This document shows positions 8,314 to 17,018 of a stretch of DNA of 64,000 nt, in pieces; the stretch's first letter is position 1; every line of letters starts with the position of its first letter. The position numbers and the translations under genes are program-made. The notes below the pieces were generated by a model. That model saw only the letters and a program-made list of their open reading frames with translations. It was not told the origin of the DNA and searched no databases. Where the stretch lies: positions 62,001 to 126,000 of the forward strand of contig CALXRI010000002.1 of the NCBI GenBank assembly GCA_944390795.1, written 5' to 3'. Origin of the DNA: an uncultured Victivallales bacterium. Its GTDB lineage: Bacteria; Verrucomicrobiota; Lentisphaeria; Victivallales; UBA1829.

Positions 8314-10469
8314 TAGAACGAACCTCCTTCCAGCCTTACCGCGGGAAGAACGATCTCCGAAGTAATGCGTCTGATTTTACCCTCTTTGTCGGGTCTGCTG
8401 TTGTATTTGTAAACCGCTTTGAATAGCTGGTTGACACTCTTTCCTTTGCCGCTTTGTCCGCGCGCGAGCGTCAGCGTGAGGGGATAGGGCTTCATGTTCC
8501 GACGGTTTTTCGGAGACACTATCCGTCCCGGTTTCACAGAGGAGGCTTCGTCCGGCACGACTTTGATCCAGTCCGGCGGATCCACGATTTCCAGACTCGC
8601 CTCGGCATCCGCCGGGAACCGCCAAGGATTCACGTTGAGCGTCAATTTCAGAAGCGCGCGCGCTTCTCCGGAAACTTTTCCTGCCGGCGGAGGCACGAAC
8701 TTCGCAACGGGATTCTTCGACGCCCAGGTGAACTTTTCCGCACCGCCGTATTTCCAGCGTTTGGTCGCAAGCATCCGCTCCGCCGGAACGATGTGGGTGT
8801 AGGCGAATGCCTGCATCGCCTCGTCGCCGGGAATCACATCCGTATGGAAAGAGCCGCCGGACGCCTCCATTTTCAGGGAACGGGGTTCGACTTTCCGGTT
8901 CGGCTTCGTTTTCAAGGTGACAAACGCACGGTCGCAGTTCGCGGGAATGCTTCGGATTCCGATCAGTTCGTAATCCCCGGCATTTTTCAGTTTCAGGGCA
9001 ATCTCTCCGGTGAAACCGTCCTGCCGTTCGACAACCAGCGTCAGCGCTTCCGCTCCGATCATCGGAACCTCCAGCGCGGACGGGACCGAATAGACCGTGA
9101 AACGCGGACGTGCACGGTCGATCCGGAGATAATATCCGTAGTCCGGTCCGCCGAGCCCGGTGGTATCCGAAACACGCACAGTGTAAGAGCCGTCCGCCGG
9201 AGCGGTGAAATCCAGACAGGAATCCGCGGCCCCGTGCAGGATGAGTCCCGCCTTCAGGCGTTCGCAGTCATCGTTGACGGCCACGACATTGCCTCTGCCG
9301 TCCAGCACCTGAAGCAGCGAATCAAGCGGCGATTTCAGACGGCGCGCGAAGATTTCCAGAATGATCCGCTCGCCCTTCTCCGCGTCGAAACGGTAATCAT
9401 CCTTCGCCCCCGGAGCGAGGACGCCCCGGATCATGACAGGCCTGACGACGGGAATGTTCTTCTTCAGGGAATCGCTCCGCACGGTTTTCACACCGGGGAA
9501 AACGGGGGGCGGATCCATCACGCAAGGGTCCGGCGCGCCTCGGACGGCGCGGATGCGGTAGACAAAATCCTCGCGTCCGCGGTAAAGAGCGTCGCGGACA
9601 AGAAGCCTGTATTCCCCGTCGGCGGGAGCCCGGAAGCAGAGCACGGGATCGGGATCGAAATAGCGGTCGTCGGCGAAAGCGAGCGTTTTCCCTTTCGCAT
9701 TGACGACCTCGAGCACGGCCTGGAAATGTCCGGGAACGCCGTCGCCGATAAAGGGCATCAGATAGCGTGCACTCATCGTGAAGGTGATCGCTTCGCCCTT
9801 CTTTGCGGAAAACTGATAAGAATCCGTTTCACCGGGCATGATCTGCCCGTTCAGAACCCCCGGCACAGCAAAGAGACCCGGTTCCGGCTTCTTCGGCGGA
9901 AGCGGGAAAAAGGGTTCCCGGCATTCCGGCAGCGTGTCCACGAAAAAGCGCAGCGGATTGCTGATCCTGCCGTTCCCGATGAGCCGGAACTCGCGTTCGC
10001 CCGGTTTCGCGTCCGGCGCGATCCGGAGCCGGACAATCGCGGTGCTCGCGATTGCGGGGCTCATCTGCAGGGGATTGCGCGGCACATAAAGAAAGCGTAG
10101 CGTGAGCTCGCGCTCCAGTTCCGTCAGATCATCCAGACGCTCCCAGTAGTAGTGCGTGACCCATCCTTCCGTATCGTCCGGCAGAGGCGGTTTTTCGTTG
10201 CATCCCCTCTCGATGCCGTCCAGCCATTTCTTGAGATACTGGCGCTGTTTCCATGGCGGATAAGGGAACCCACGCACGGACTCGACGGACTCGACGGTCA
10301 CGCCGCCGCCTGAAACAAGCGCTCCGGAAAGTCCCCAGAACTGCTGTCCGCCGACGAGCAGTTCGACGGTCCGGCCGCGCTGTCCGCCGGACGGCATCAG
10401 ATAGCCGATGTGAATGGCTGACGCGCCGAGGGCGGCGGCGCAGATCAGAACGGTCAGAAGTGTTTTCAT
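8313..10469 (-). CDS. Secreted PPC-domain protein of the DUF1501/DUF1553 operon
   Basis: This 718-residue exported protein begins with MKTLLTVLICAAALGASA, a good signal peptide. After an N-terminal beta-rich region that starts IGYLMPSGGQRG, typical of proteins encoded beside planctomycete DUF1501 genes, two bacterial pre-peptidase C-terminal (PPC) beta-sandwich domains can be seen. One is near residues 200-310 (GETDSYQFSAKKGE ... FRAPADGEYRLLVRD) and one near 345-455 (GAKDDYRFDAEKGE ... FTAPADGSYTVRVSD). No catalytic domain is visible. PPC domains usually bind carbohydrate or guide secretion. The start overlaps the DUF1501 stop by 4 bp (ATGA). It probably works in the envelope with the other products of the operon; the precise role is not known. 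Confidence 0.75.
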   Translation of the reverse strand: MKTLLTVLICAAALGASAIHIGYLMPSGGQRGRTVELLVGGQQFWGLSGALVSGGGVTVESVESVRGFPYPPWKQRQYLKKWLDGIERGCNEKPPLPDDTEGWVTHYYWERLDDLTELERELTLRFLYVPRNPLQMSPAIASTAIVRLRIAPDAKPGEREFRLIGNGRISNPLRFFVDTLPECREPFFPLPPKKPEPGLFAVPGVLNGQIMPGETDSYQFSAKKGEAITFTMSARYLMPFIGDGVPGHFQAVLEVVNAKGKTLAFADDRYFDPDPVLCFRAPADGEYRLLVRDALYRGREDFVYRIRAVRGAPDPCVMDPPPVFPGVKTVRSDSLKKNIPVVRPVMIRGVLAPGAKDDYRFDAEKGERIILEIFARRLKSPLDSLLQVLDGRGNVVAVNDDCERLKAGLILHGAADSCLDFTAPADGSYTVRVSDTTGLGGPDYGYYLRIDRARPRFTVYSVPSALEVPMIGAEALTLVVERQDGFTGEIALKLKNAGDYELIGIRSIPANCDRAFVTLKTKPNRKVEPRSLKMEASGGSFHTDVIPGDEAMQAFAYTHIVPAERMLATKRWKYGGAEKFTWASKNPVAKFVPPPAGKVSGEARALLKLTLNVNPWRFPADAEASLEIVDPPDWIKVVPDEASSVKPGRIVSPKNRRNMKPYPLTLTLARGQSGKGKSVNQLFKAVYKYNSRPDKEGKIRRITSEIVLPAVRLEGGSF

Positions 10470-11794
10470 GCCTTCCCCTCCGGATTTTTGTAGAGCTCCC
10501 TGATTCTGCTCTTTTTACCCTCGGGCGGCAGAATGGTCAGATCCAGTCCGCGCGGATTGGGAAGTTTTCCGGCGGGATCGATTCCGGCGAGTTCGTAGAT
10601 GCTCCAGAGAAGATCCACCGGGCTTACGGGGCGCTCCACAGGACGTTCCCCGCGCTCATCGGACGCTCCGAGCACGCGCCCGCCGGCAAAACCGCCGCCG
10701 GCCACAACCGTGCTGAAGCAGTGGCAGAAGTGGTTGCGCCCGCCATTCCACGGCTCCCCGTAATCCACGCGCGGCGTGCGCCCGAACTCTCCGGTACACC
10801 AGATCAGTGTCGAATCGAGCAGCTTTCTTTCGTTCAGATCGGAAAGCAGCGCGGCAAAGCCCTGATCCATTTCCGGACCGAGCTTCTTCATGGATTCGAA
10901 ATGTTTCTTGTGGGTGTCCCAGCCCTGCGCATTGATCGTAATGTAAGGCACACCGGCCTCGACGAGACGGCGCGCGGCAAGACAGCACTGCCCGAAGGTG
11001 TTGCGTCCGTAACGGTCGCGCATCTCCTTCGATTCAAGATTCAGGTCGAACGCCTTCGCGTCGTCGCCGTTGATGACGGTCTGCGCCTGATCGCCGGATT
11101 TTTCAAACGCGAGCAGTTCGGGGCATCCGCTCAGCGCGTGCCCGAAAGTGTCGAGCTCCGAGGCGAACCGGAGACGGCGCAGAATCTGCTCGGAAGTCAC
11201 ATTGCCGGGGGGGACGAAGCCGTCCACCTGGAACTTGGCGGCATTCGGATTCGATCCCGTCGCAAGCGGCTTGTATCTGTCGCTGAGGAATCCGTTCTCG
11301 GAGAAGCGGCCCTTGTTCGTGGTCAGCGCAATATAGGGGGGAAGTTTCCCCTTGTAATCCCGGCTTTTGAACATGGCGATCACCGCGCCGATCGCAGGAT
11401 AGGTGATGCCGTCGCCGGGCATTCGCCCGGTCTGCATCAGATAGGTGGCGGTCTCGTGGGCGTTGGTGCCGTGGCACATGCTGCGGATGATCGAAAACTT
11501 GTCCATCTGCTGCGCGAGCTTCGGCAGAAATTCGCTGATCCGGATGCCGGGAACATTCGTCGGAATGTCCCCGAAGCCGCCGTTGTAGGCATGCCCCGCA
11601 GCCGGCTTCGGATCAAAGGTCTCAAGATGGGAAGGCCCGCCCCAGATCCAGAGCTCGATGACGGAGCGCACGCCCGGAGAACTTTTCGGCGCACCCGGCG
11701 TGGGCGATGCGCCGAAGGCGTTTCCCGCGATTCTGTCCGCCGCGCCGCAGGCGGCGAGCAGCGCCATTGTTTTGAGAAAATCCCGTCTGTCCAT
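10466..11794 (-). CDS. DUF1501 (sulfatase-like) protein with Tat-type signal
   Basis: This 442-residue protein starts MDRRDFLKTMALLAACGAA, a twin-arginine-like RRDFLK export signal. It continues with the DUF1501 hallmarks: ELWIWGGPSHLETFDPKP, FSIIRSMCHGTNAHETATYLMQTG, YITINAQGWDTHKKHFE, TLIWCTGEFGRTPRVDYGEPWNGGRNHF. The family has the alkaline-phosphatase/sulfatase fold and is very abundant in Planctomycetes and Lentisphaerae, almost always next to DUF1549/DUF1553 genes as here. The conserved His/Asp/Gly-Arg-Thr residues suggest a metal-dependent hydrolase, but no activity is established as far as I know. GAGGAG precedes the ATG. The gene lies 11 bp downstream of the DUF1549/DUF1553 gene in the same operon. 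Confidence 0.9.
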   Translation of the reverse strand: MDRRDFLKTMALLAACGAADRIAGNAFGASPTPGAPKSSPGVRSVIELWIWGGPSHLETFDPKPAAGHAYNGGFGDIPTNVPGIRISEFLPKLAQQMDKFSIIRSMCHGTNAHETATYLMQTGRMPGDGITYPAIGAVIAMFKSRDYKGKLPPYIALTTNKGRFSENGFLSDRYKPLATGSNPNAAKFQVDGFVPPGNVTSEQILRRLRFASELDTFGHALSGCPELLAFEKSGDQAQTVINGDDAKAFDLNLESKEMRDRYGRNTFGQCCLAARRLVEAGVPYITINAQGWDTHKKHFESMKKLGPEMDQGFAALLSDLNERKLLDSTLIWCTGEFGRTPRVDYGEPWNGGRNHFCHCFSTVVAGGGFAGGRVLGASDERGERPVERPVSPVDLLWSIYELAGIDPAGKLPNPRGLDLTILPPEGKKSRIRELYKNPEGKA

Positions 11795-11805
11795 ATGCGC
11801 TCCTC

Positions 11806-13395
11806 TCAGTGATAATAAAGAAATTCCTTGGAATTCACCAGCACCCAGGCGACATCGGACCAGACGCGGTAGCGCTGCCGGGGAGCGAATGATTTACGGT
11901 AACGGTCGAAAATCTGAAACTCCTCCTTCGTCGGATAGCGCGAGAGCATCCGCAGATAAAGAAGGTTCAGACGCTCGCGGTCGTTGATCCGTCTCCGCCG
12001 GAAGAGCTTTCCGGGAAGGCTCGAAAGACGGCGGTAGAGCATTCCGGAATTCAGAAGATAAAGACGCTGGGACTCCGTGCTGAGCCCGTTGCGCTCGCTG
12101 TAACGGCCGGAATCCCGCGGCGGACGGCCGAAACTGTCCAGCACCCCGGAAGAGATGCTGCCGTCGGCGATCGTGACGGCGCGCGTCGCGGGGGGGAGAA
12201 ACGTGAACGGCTCGGGTATCACGCTCATGTAGCGGTCATAGCCGCCGCTTGCGTCGGCCAGCGCGTCGATCAGGATTTCGGAGTCCAGGCGGCGGACCGG
12301 ATACGAGGCGAAATGCGCCGCGGCCTTCGGGTCGGAGTTCATCGCACTCGCCTGGAAGGCTTCGGAATTGAGAATCGTGCGGTAGAGATGCTTGAAACTG
12401 TAGTTGGAGGAGCGGAACTCGTTCTCCAGGAAGGCGAGAAGCTCCGGATTGAAGGGGGGATTGCTCTCCTCTCCTCTCCCGAAGACGTTCCGGACGCGGT
12501 CCCAGAACGTGGGAAGCAATGCGAGGTTGTCGGTGTCCGGCATGATGCCGCGCCCGAAAATCCAGTGCCAGACGCGGTTGACCGCCGCGCGCGCAAAATA
12601 GGGATTGTCCTCCCGCAGAAGCCAGTCGGCGAACACCCTCCGCGGATCTGTATCAGGCGCGTCGATCGTGAACGTTTCGCCGTCGAGAGCGCGGGCTTTG
12701 ACGCGCGCCGGATGATAGTCGGTATAGACGATCTCCTCCTTCCATTCATAGGTGCTTTTATAGCGGATGCGCGAGAAGAATTCCGCAAAGGCCTTCTGAT
12801 CGTCTTCAGGAAGATTTTCAAGGCGGATGCAGAGAAAAGTCAGCGCAACCGCCTTGCCCAGACCGAGCGGCGAACGGTCCGCGGAGGCGCGGAAGAAATT
12901 TGCATGCGGAACGCGGAAATTGCTTCCCGAGGCAGTCAGCATGTCGCGTGCCATGTCGCGGTAGGAACGGTCCGCAAGCAGTTCGGCGCGGATCTGCCGG
13001 TGCCACGCCTGCACGCCGTTCGGCCAGAGATTGATCGGGAACTCGGATTTGATCCGGAGCATGTCGGCAAAACGCATGGCGAGAAGATCGCCGTAGCCGT
13101 CCGAATCAAGCAGGGCGTCGATCAGCCTTTCCCGTTTGTCTTTTGCCTTGTCGCGAAGAAAACGCCGCGCTTCGGCAATGCCGGGAATCCGTCCGGCGAC
13201 GGTCAGGTAGACGCGGCGCAGAAACACCGCATCCGAGGCGGTTTCCGGCGGCGCGAGATCCGCCTTTTTCCATCCCTCGCGGAGAATGACATTGATCTTT
13301 CCGGCGGGATCCGGACGCGGCCCGCCCTCGTATGGGGAAGCTCCCTCCAGGTTTGCAAGCAGCAGAAGTCCGAGAAAAAGAGAGACGGCACGCAT
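11806..13395 (-). CDS. DUF1549/DUF1553 secreted protein (short form, no cytochrome domain)
   Basis: I place the start at 13395 rather than at an upstream in-frame ATG (13521). There MRAVSLFLGLLLLANLEGAS forms a signal peptide, and GGAGG stands nine bases upstream. The 529-residue product has DUF1549 first (FLRRVYLTVAGRIPGIAEARRFL ... ERLIDALLDSDGYG) and DUF1553 after it (DNPYFARAAVNRVWHWIFGRGI, NYSFKHLYRTILNSEAFQ, RRLDSEILIDALADASGGY, ending DVAWVLVNSKEFLYYH). Planctomycete relatives are often 700-1000 residues and carry an N-terminal cytochrome-like domain with CxxCH; none is present here. This is the first gene of a four-gene operon. The function of the family is not established. Confidence 0.88.
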   Translation of the reverse strand: MRAVSLFLGLLLLANLEGASPYEGGPRPDPAGKINVILREGWKKADLAPPETASDAVFLRRVYLTVAGRIPGIAEARRFLRDKAKDKRERLIDALLDSDGYGDLLAMRFADMLRIKSEFPINLWPNGVQAWHRQIRAELLADRSYRDMARDMLTASGSNFRVPHANFFRASADRSPLGLGKAVALTFLCIRLENLPEDDQKAFAEFFSRIRYKSTYEWKEEIVYTDYHPARVKARALDGETFTIDAPDTDPRRVFADWLLREDNPYFARAAVNRVWHWIFGRGIMPDTDNLALLPTFWDRVRNVFGRGEESNPPFNPELLAFLENEFRSSNYSFKHLYRTILNSEAFQASAMNSDPKAAAHFASYPVRRLDSEILIDALADASGGYDRYMSVIPEPFTFLPPATRAVTIADGSISSGVLDSFGRPPRDSGRYSERNGLSTESQRLYLLNSGMLYRRLSSLPGKLFRRRRINDRERLNLLYLRMLSRYPTKEEFQIFDRYRKSFAPRQRYRVWSDVAWVLVNSKEFLYYH

Positions 13396-13624
13396 GTAAG
13401 TAAACCTCCGATTGATTTTGACGGACGAAAGGAATCCGGAACGGAAAGGAAAACGGACAGGACGGAACGCGGTGCGTCTTTCCGCGCCGGAACAGCGAGC
13501 AATGAGTAAAAAGCCGTACATATTTCAGAAAACTCTTTCCGCTTACACTCTCTCAGCAAAGCCACCTGAAGGCAAATATAAATGCGCGGCCGGATTTGTC
13601 AAGCCGGGGGAGACGCCTTTCCTG

Positions 13625-13662
13625 AAAAAAAAAGAACCGCCGGCATGGCAACCCTGCCGGCG
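13625..13662 (-). terminator. Rho-independent terminator of the Gfo/Idh/MocA gene
   Basis: On the minus strand an 8-bp GC-rich stem (CGCCGGCA/TGCCGGCG, 9-nt loop) is followed within five bases by a run of nine T. It separates the oxidoreductase transcript from the DUF1549 operon downstream. Confidence 0.85.
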
Positions 13663-13699
13663 ACTCCTGTAAAACAGTTTCCGAACTGGAAACGGAATC

Positions 13700-14758
13700 T
13701 CAGACTTCGACCTCGCAATTCATCTCGCTGGACTTGTAGATGGCGTCCAGCAGAGACATGGTGACCAGAGCTTCCTCTCCGGTTGCGGCGACTTCGCCCC
13801 TGCCCTGAACGGCATCGACAAACTTTTCCATTTCCGCGGCAAAACGGTCGCGGTCGTTCTGGAACTTAAGATCAATGTCCGCAATCATGTTGTCCACTTC
13901 GGTATGAAGCACGGTTCTGCTTTCCCCTACGCGGACGCCCCCCTTGTCGCCCAGAAGCTCCACGTAACTTTCATCCTCGGCGTTGCAGGCCCAGGCAACT
14001 TCAAAGGAAAGAGTCGCCTTTTCGCCGAAGCGCACAAAACCGGCGGCATAATCATCCACATCGAAGGTTCCCTCATAGTTCGGGGGTCCCGCCCACATGC
14101 TGACGTAATGATAGTCCTTCATGGGGCTGCCGAATTTCGCATACGTTCTGGCGCTGACCCGGGTCGGATTCCAGTAGCCGGTGATCCACATGACCAGATC
14201 CAGGAAATGGACCGCGATGTCAATCAGTCCGCCTCCGCCGGAGCGGGCTTTCGTGGTGAACCATCCGCCGAGTCCGGGAATGCCGCGGCGGCGGATCAGC
14301 TTCACGCGGATCTGATAGACCTCGCCCAGGCGCCCGTTGGCAATGGCGTCGCGGACCACTTCCGCCTGCGGCGTCTGGCGCCAGACCATGCCCATCTGCA
14401 GCTGTTTGCCGGAAGCGTCGCGCGCCTTGAGGATCTCTCTGCCGAGCCCGGCGTTGAGCGTCATGGGCTTTTCAAGCATGACATGCTTGCCGGCCTTGAA
14501 CGCGTCGATGGCGATCGGAGCGTGCATGTCATTGGGCACGCAGACGCTGACCGCGTCGATGTCCGGATTGGCAAGCAGCTCCTTGTAATCCGTATAAGTG
14601 AGGGCGACCTTGTGACGTTCCGCCTTTTCCTTCAGGCGGTCCGGCAGGATGTCGCAGAGCGCGACAAGTTCCGCATTTTTCACTTTGGCGTATGCATCCG
14701 CGTGAACGGAACCGATGGTTCCGCAGCCGATGATGCCGATTCTGATCTTTCCACTCAT
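13700..14758 (-). CDS. Gfo/Idh/MocA family NAD(P)-dependent oxidoreductase
   Basis: The start is set at 14758 because AGGAG lies seven bases upstream and the Rossmann strand begins right after it (IRIGIIGCGTIGSVHADAY); an in-frame ATG at 14797 would add 13 unlikely residues. The 352-residue enzyme shows the GxGxxG dinucleotide site and the typical VCVPNDMHAPIAIDAFKAGKHVMLEKPM segment with EKP. It also has GGGGLIDIAVHFLDLVMWITG, whose DIAVH includes the catalytic His/Asp region. Such enzymes oxidise or epimerise sugars and inositols in the cytoplasm. It has its own promoter (14875-14902) and terminator. It diverges from the regulator of the saccharide cluster, so it may belong to that regulon. 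The substrate is unknown. Confidence 0.9.
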   Translation of the reverse strand: MSGKIRIGIIGCGTIGSVHADAYAKVKNAELVALCDILPDRLKEKAERHKVALTYTDYKELLANPDIDAVSVCVPNDMHAPIAIDAFKAGKHVMLEKPMTLNAGLGREILKARDASGKQLQMGMVWRQTPQAEVVRDAIANGRLGEVYQIRVKLIRRRGIPGLGGWFTTKARSGGGGLIDIAVHFLDLVMWITGYWNPTRVSARTYAKFGSPMKDYHYVSMWAGPPNYEGTFDVDDYAAGFVRFGEKATLSFEVAWACNAEDESYVELLGDKGGVRVGESRTVLHTEVDNMIADIDLKFQNDRDRFAAEMEKFVDAVQGRGEVAATGEEALVTMSLLDAIYKSSEMNCEVEV

Positions 14759-14874
14759 TTCCCTGCTCCTTGCATCAGTAATTTTTGGGATTTTCATGAA
14801 CGGCGCATCTTCCCCGCAGGAACGGGAAAGGCAAACGGGAGAACACTTTTTCCGGATTTCCCCGCATGCCGGTA

Positions 14875-14902
14875 ATTATAGACAGGAAATTCAGAAATTC
14901 AA
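14875..14902 (-). promoter_or_regulatory. Sigma70-type promoter of the Gfo/Idh/MocA gene
   Basis: On the minus strand it reads TTGAAT, 16 bp, TATAAT. The transcript would start near 14868, about 110 nt before the ATG at 14758. Confidence 0.6.
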
Positions 14903-14952
14903 GGGATTGAAAGCTCTTTCCCGCAACAAAGATTTCCGGGGAGTCGTTCCGC

Positions 14953-14985
14953 AAAATATATAGGAAAAGAAATGCTATATATTTT
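14953..14985. promoter_or_regulatory. AT-rich inverted repeat, candidate operator between divergent promoters
   Basis: AAAATATATA (14953-14962) and its exact reverse complement TATATATTTT (14976-14985) are separated by 13 bp. The right arm overlaps the word GCTATATA, which recurs before both GntR-type regulator genes of this window. It sits between the divergent promoters, upstream of both -35 elements. Confidence 0.5.
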
Positions 14986-15041
14986 AAGCCTGAATCCGCG
15001 TCCCTCCCATCGAAAAAGCACAGAAAATATTTTTTCGCATC

Positions 15042-15069
15042 TTGACAAATCGGGAGTTCCGTTTATAAT
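15042..15069 (+). promoter_or_regulatory. Consensus sigma70 promoter of the regulator/pseudopilin operon
   Basis: TTGACA (15042-15047), 16 bp, TATAAT (15064-15069): both hexamers are perfect consensus. The start of transcription is expected near 15076. The same arrangement precedes the regulator at 63460. Confidence 0.85.
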
Positions 15070-15097
15070 TAATTCCGGGAGTCAGGATAAAATTATA

Positions 15098-15114
15098 TAG
15101 CATATATATAGCTA
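15098..15114. promoter_or_regulatory. Candidate autoregulatory operator TAGC-N9-GCTA
   Basis: TAGC and GCTA flank ATATATATA, giving an imperfect palindrome that ends three bases before the start codon. It lies in the expected early transcribed region and occupies the place of a Shine-Dalgarno sequence, so bound regulator could block transcription, and the site leaves translation weak. Confidence 0.5.
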
Positions 15115-15117
15115 AAA

Positions 15118-16212
15118 ATGTTGAACGCCGGAAAAGAAAAGTCAAGACCGCTGAAGCAGGATATTCTGAACTGGATACGCTCCGGAGAAATCCAGCCGGA
15201 AAACAGGCTGCCTTCCATCCAGAATCTGGCGGAAAGATATCATCTCTCCTATGTCACGGTTCAGAAAGCCCTGGCGGAACTGGAACGGGAAGGATATCTG
15301 CTGAGGCGGAATGGAGTCGGCGTTTTTGTCCGGAAGCAGGAAAAGCGCCGCGATATCCGGAAACTGGCAGTTCCGCTCCGTCTGAACAGCAATCCCGTTT
15401 TCGCCCGCTTTTACGAAACCATTGCGGACACCGCAACGGCGGGAAGCATCCCCTTTCTGTTCGGTTCTCCGGGGGAAGACGAAGTTTCCTTCATCCGGAA
15501 GGCGGCGGCGGCCGGCTGCGACGCAATAGTGCGTTTTCCCGGCCCGGCAAGACTCGAATCGCAGGTGTACGAGCAATTGAAAAAAAACTCCATGAGAACC
15601 GTGATTCTCAATGACTGGTGGCAGGAGGGCGGCGGATGCTTCCCCTGCGTCCGCAGCGACGAGGGCAAGGCAATGGACACTCTTCTCGAGCGCCTTTACG
15701 AACTGGGACACAGGCATGTCGCCCTGGTGCAGGAAGCCTTCTTCGCCAACCGCTTCGAACTGGAGAAAGCCTTTTCCCGATGGCAGATCCGCCACGGGAT
15801 GGTTCCGGAGCGGAAAGACCGCCTCTACACCATTGACTTTCCGAACCGCATCGAACTGCTCAAGGCGCTGAAGGCGGGCGGATACACGGCGGTCTGCTTC
15901 AGCTTCGATCTGGTCGCCCTGAAGCTGATGGAACTCGCCGGCGACTGCGGGTTCAATCTCTCCGATCTCTTCTGCATTGCAGGATTCGACGACATTCCGG
16001 AGGCGCGGGAATGCGGCTTGACCACGGTCCGGCACGACTGCGGAGGAATCGTCCGGGAGGCTTTCCGGATTCTCTCTTCTCCGGACTATCACAGGCATGA
16101 GGTCAGCATCGTGCCGGCGGAATGCGTCTTCCGGCAATCGGTCCGTCCTGTGACCGACTTGAAAAATATGGACGGGAAAATTGAAATTGCCGACTGGAAC
16201 AATCCAATATGA
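15118..16212 (+). CDS. GntR-type HTH regulator with LacI-like sensor domain
   Basis: A 364-residue transcription factor. Residues 8-75 are a GntR winged helix ([53 protein letters not shown]). Residues 80-350 look like the periplasmic-binding-protein fold of LacI regulators ([66 protein letters not shown]). This AraR-like combination binds operators as dimers and releases them on binding a sugar. No clear Shine-Dalgarno sequence precedes the ATG, whose leader instead holds the TAGC/GCTA repeat. The stop overlaps an ATG at 16209, and a pseudopilin gene follows. It most likely controls the downstream saccharide genes and itself. The effector is unknown. Confidence 0.88.
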   Translation: MLNAGKEKSRPLKQDILNWIRSGEIQPENRLPSIQNLAERYHLSYVTVQKALAELEREGYLLRRNGVGVFVRKQEKRRDIRKLAVPLRLNSNPVFARFYETIADTATAGSIPFLFGSPGEDEVSFIRKAAAAGCDAIVRFPGPARLESQVYEQLKKNSMRTVILNDWWQEGGGCFPCVRSDEGKAMDTLLERLYELGHRHVALVQEAFFANRFELEKAFSRWQIRHGMVPERKDRLYTIDFPNRIELLKALKAGGYTAVCFSFDLVALKLMELAGDCGFNLSDLFCIAGFDDIPEARECGLTTVRHDCGGIVREAFRILSSPDYHRHEVSIVPAECVFRQSVRPVTDLKNMDGKIEIADWNNPI

Positions 16213-16229
16213 ACAAGGGAGCGGAAAAA

Positions 16230-17000
16230 ATGAAATCCGGAAACTCGTCATTTACATTGATAGAGCTTTTAATCGTGATTGCGATCATCGCCATTCTCGC
16301 GGCGATGCTGCTTCCGGCTCTCCAGCAGGCGAAGGGAAAGGCGCAGGCCGTTCAATGTGTCGGCAATCTCAAGCAGATGGGGAGCGCCTTCGCCTTCTAT
16401 ATCGAAGATTACAGGGATTTTTATCCCTGCTGGAGCAACAAGGAAGACCGGGAGGCGTATATTGAAGGAGGAAACTGGCACAGGGGGCTCTGTCTGCTGA
16501 AGTATGCCTCCGCCGGAATTTTCCAGGACAGCGCGCTGATTGATCCGGACAGGCTTCAGGTGGAGGAGAACACGACCTATCGCCGGAAGCTGCCGACACC
16601 CTATACCGGATACGGATACAACGGACGCGGAATCGGACGCAATCAGCTTTTTCAGACGGATGTCAACCTGAGTTCAACCTTCCGTCCCGCGCGTTTGAAA
16701 GAGCTCCGCAAACCCTCCATCGTCTATATTGTCATGGACTGCAAGGACGCGATCGAGAACCGGGGATGCGAGGCGGTGCGCGAAACAACTTCAACTGATG
16801 CGGGAAACGGACAGGCGGACGCATACCGCCACAACGGCGTGGTCAATATTCTCAAAGGGGATTCCTCCGTCAGTGCGACCGCGGTTTCCAGCCGGGCCAA
16901 CCCCTATCTGACTCTGAAAACCGCTCCCACCGGAAACACCACGCCCAAGTATATGCAGTGGACCGGCGGACGAATCAAACATCCCATGGAATGCGAGTAA
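16230..17000 (+). CDS. Type II secretion-like pseudopilin (prepilin N-terminal domain)
   Basis: The 256-residue product has a short basic leader and then the class III signal [18 protein letters not shown], with the Glu at +5 of the mature protein and a long hydrophobic helix. The residue before Phe is Ser rather than the usual Gly. The globular part carries a Lentisphaerae/Planctomycetes-type H-X9-D element ([11 protein letters not shown]) near the C-terminus. I choose ATG 16230 because AAGGGAG lies eight bases upstream; ATG 16209, which overlaps the regulator stop, would give a seven-residue longer leader. Such proteins are processed by prepilin peptidase and are greatly expanded in Lentisphaerae next to glycosidase genes. 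No secretion machinery is encoded nearby. The role is probably extracellular or envelope binding or assembly, which is inference. Confidence 0.88.
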   Translation: MKSGNSSFTLIELLIVIAIIAILAAMLLPALQQAKGKAQAVQCVGNLKQMGSAFAFYIEDYRDFYPCWSNKEDREAYIEGGNWHRGLCLLKYASAGIFQDSALIDPDRLQVEENTTYRRKLPTPYTGYGYNGRGIGRNQLFQTDVNLSSTFRPARLKELRKPSIVYIVMDCKDAIENRGCEAVRETTSTDAGNGQADAYRHNGVVNILKGDSSVSATAVSSRANPYLTLKTAPTGNTTPKYMQWTGGRIKHPMECE

Positions 17001-17018
17001 AAAGGAGATAGTTCCGCA

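Larger units (their letters stand above)
14759..15117. other. Divergent regulatory region of the saccharide cluster
   Basis: This 359-bp AT-rich stretch holds no gene. It contains a minus-strand promoter for the oxidoreductase, a long AT inverted repeat at 14953-14985, a consensus plus-strand promoter at 15042-15069, and an operator-like repeat at 15098-15114 just before the regulator start. Confidence 0.65.

Noticed and set aside
13396-13521. Upstream ATG for the DUF1549/DUF1553 gene
   Set aside because: GGAGG and a signal peptide both point to 13395; the extension is Arg-rich and without a signal.
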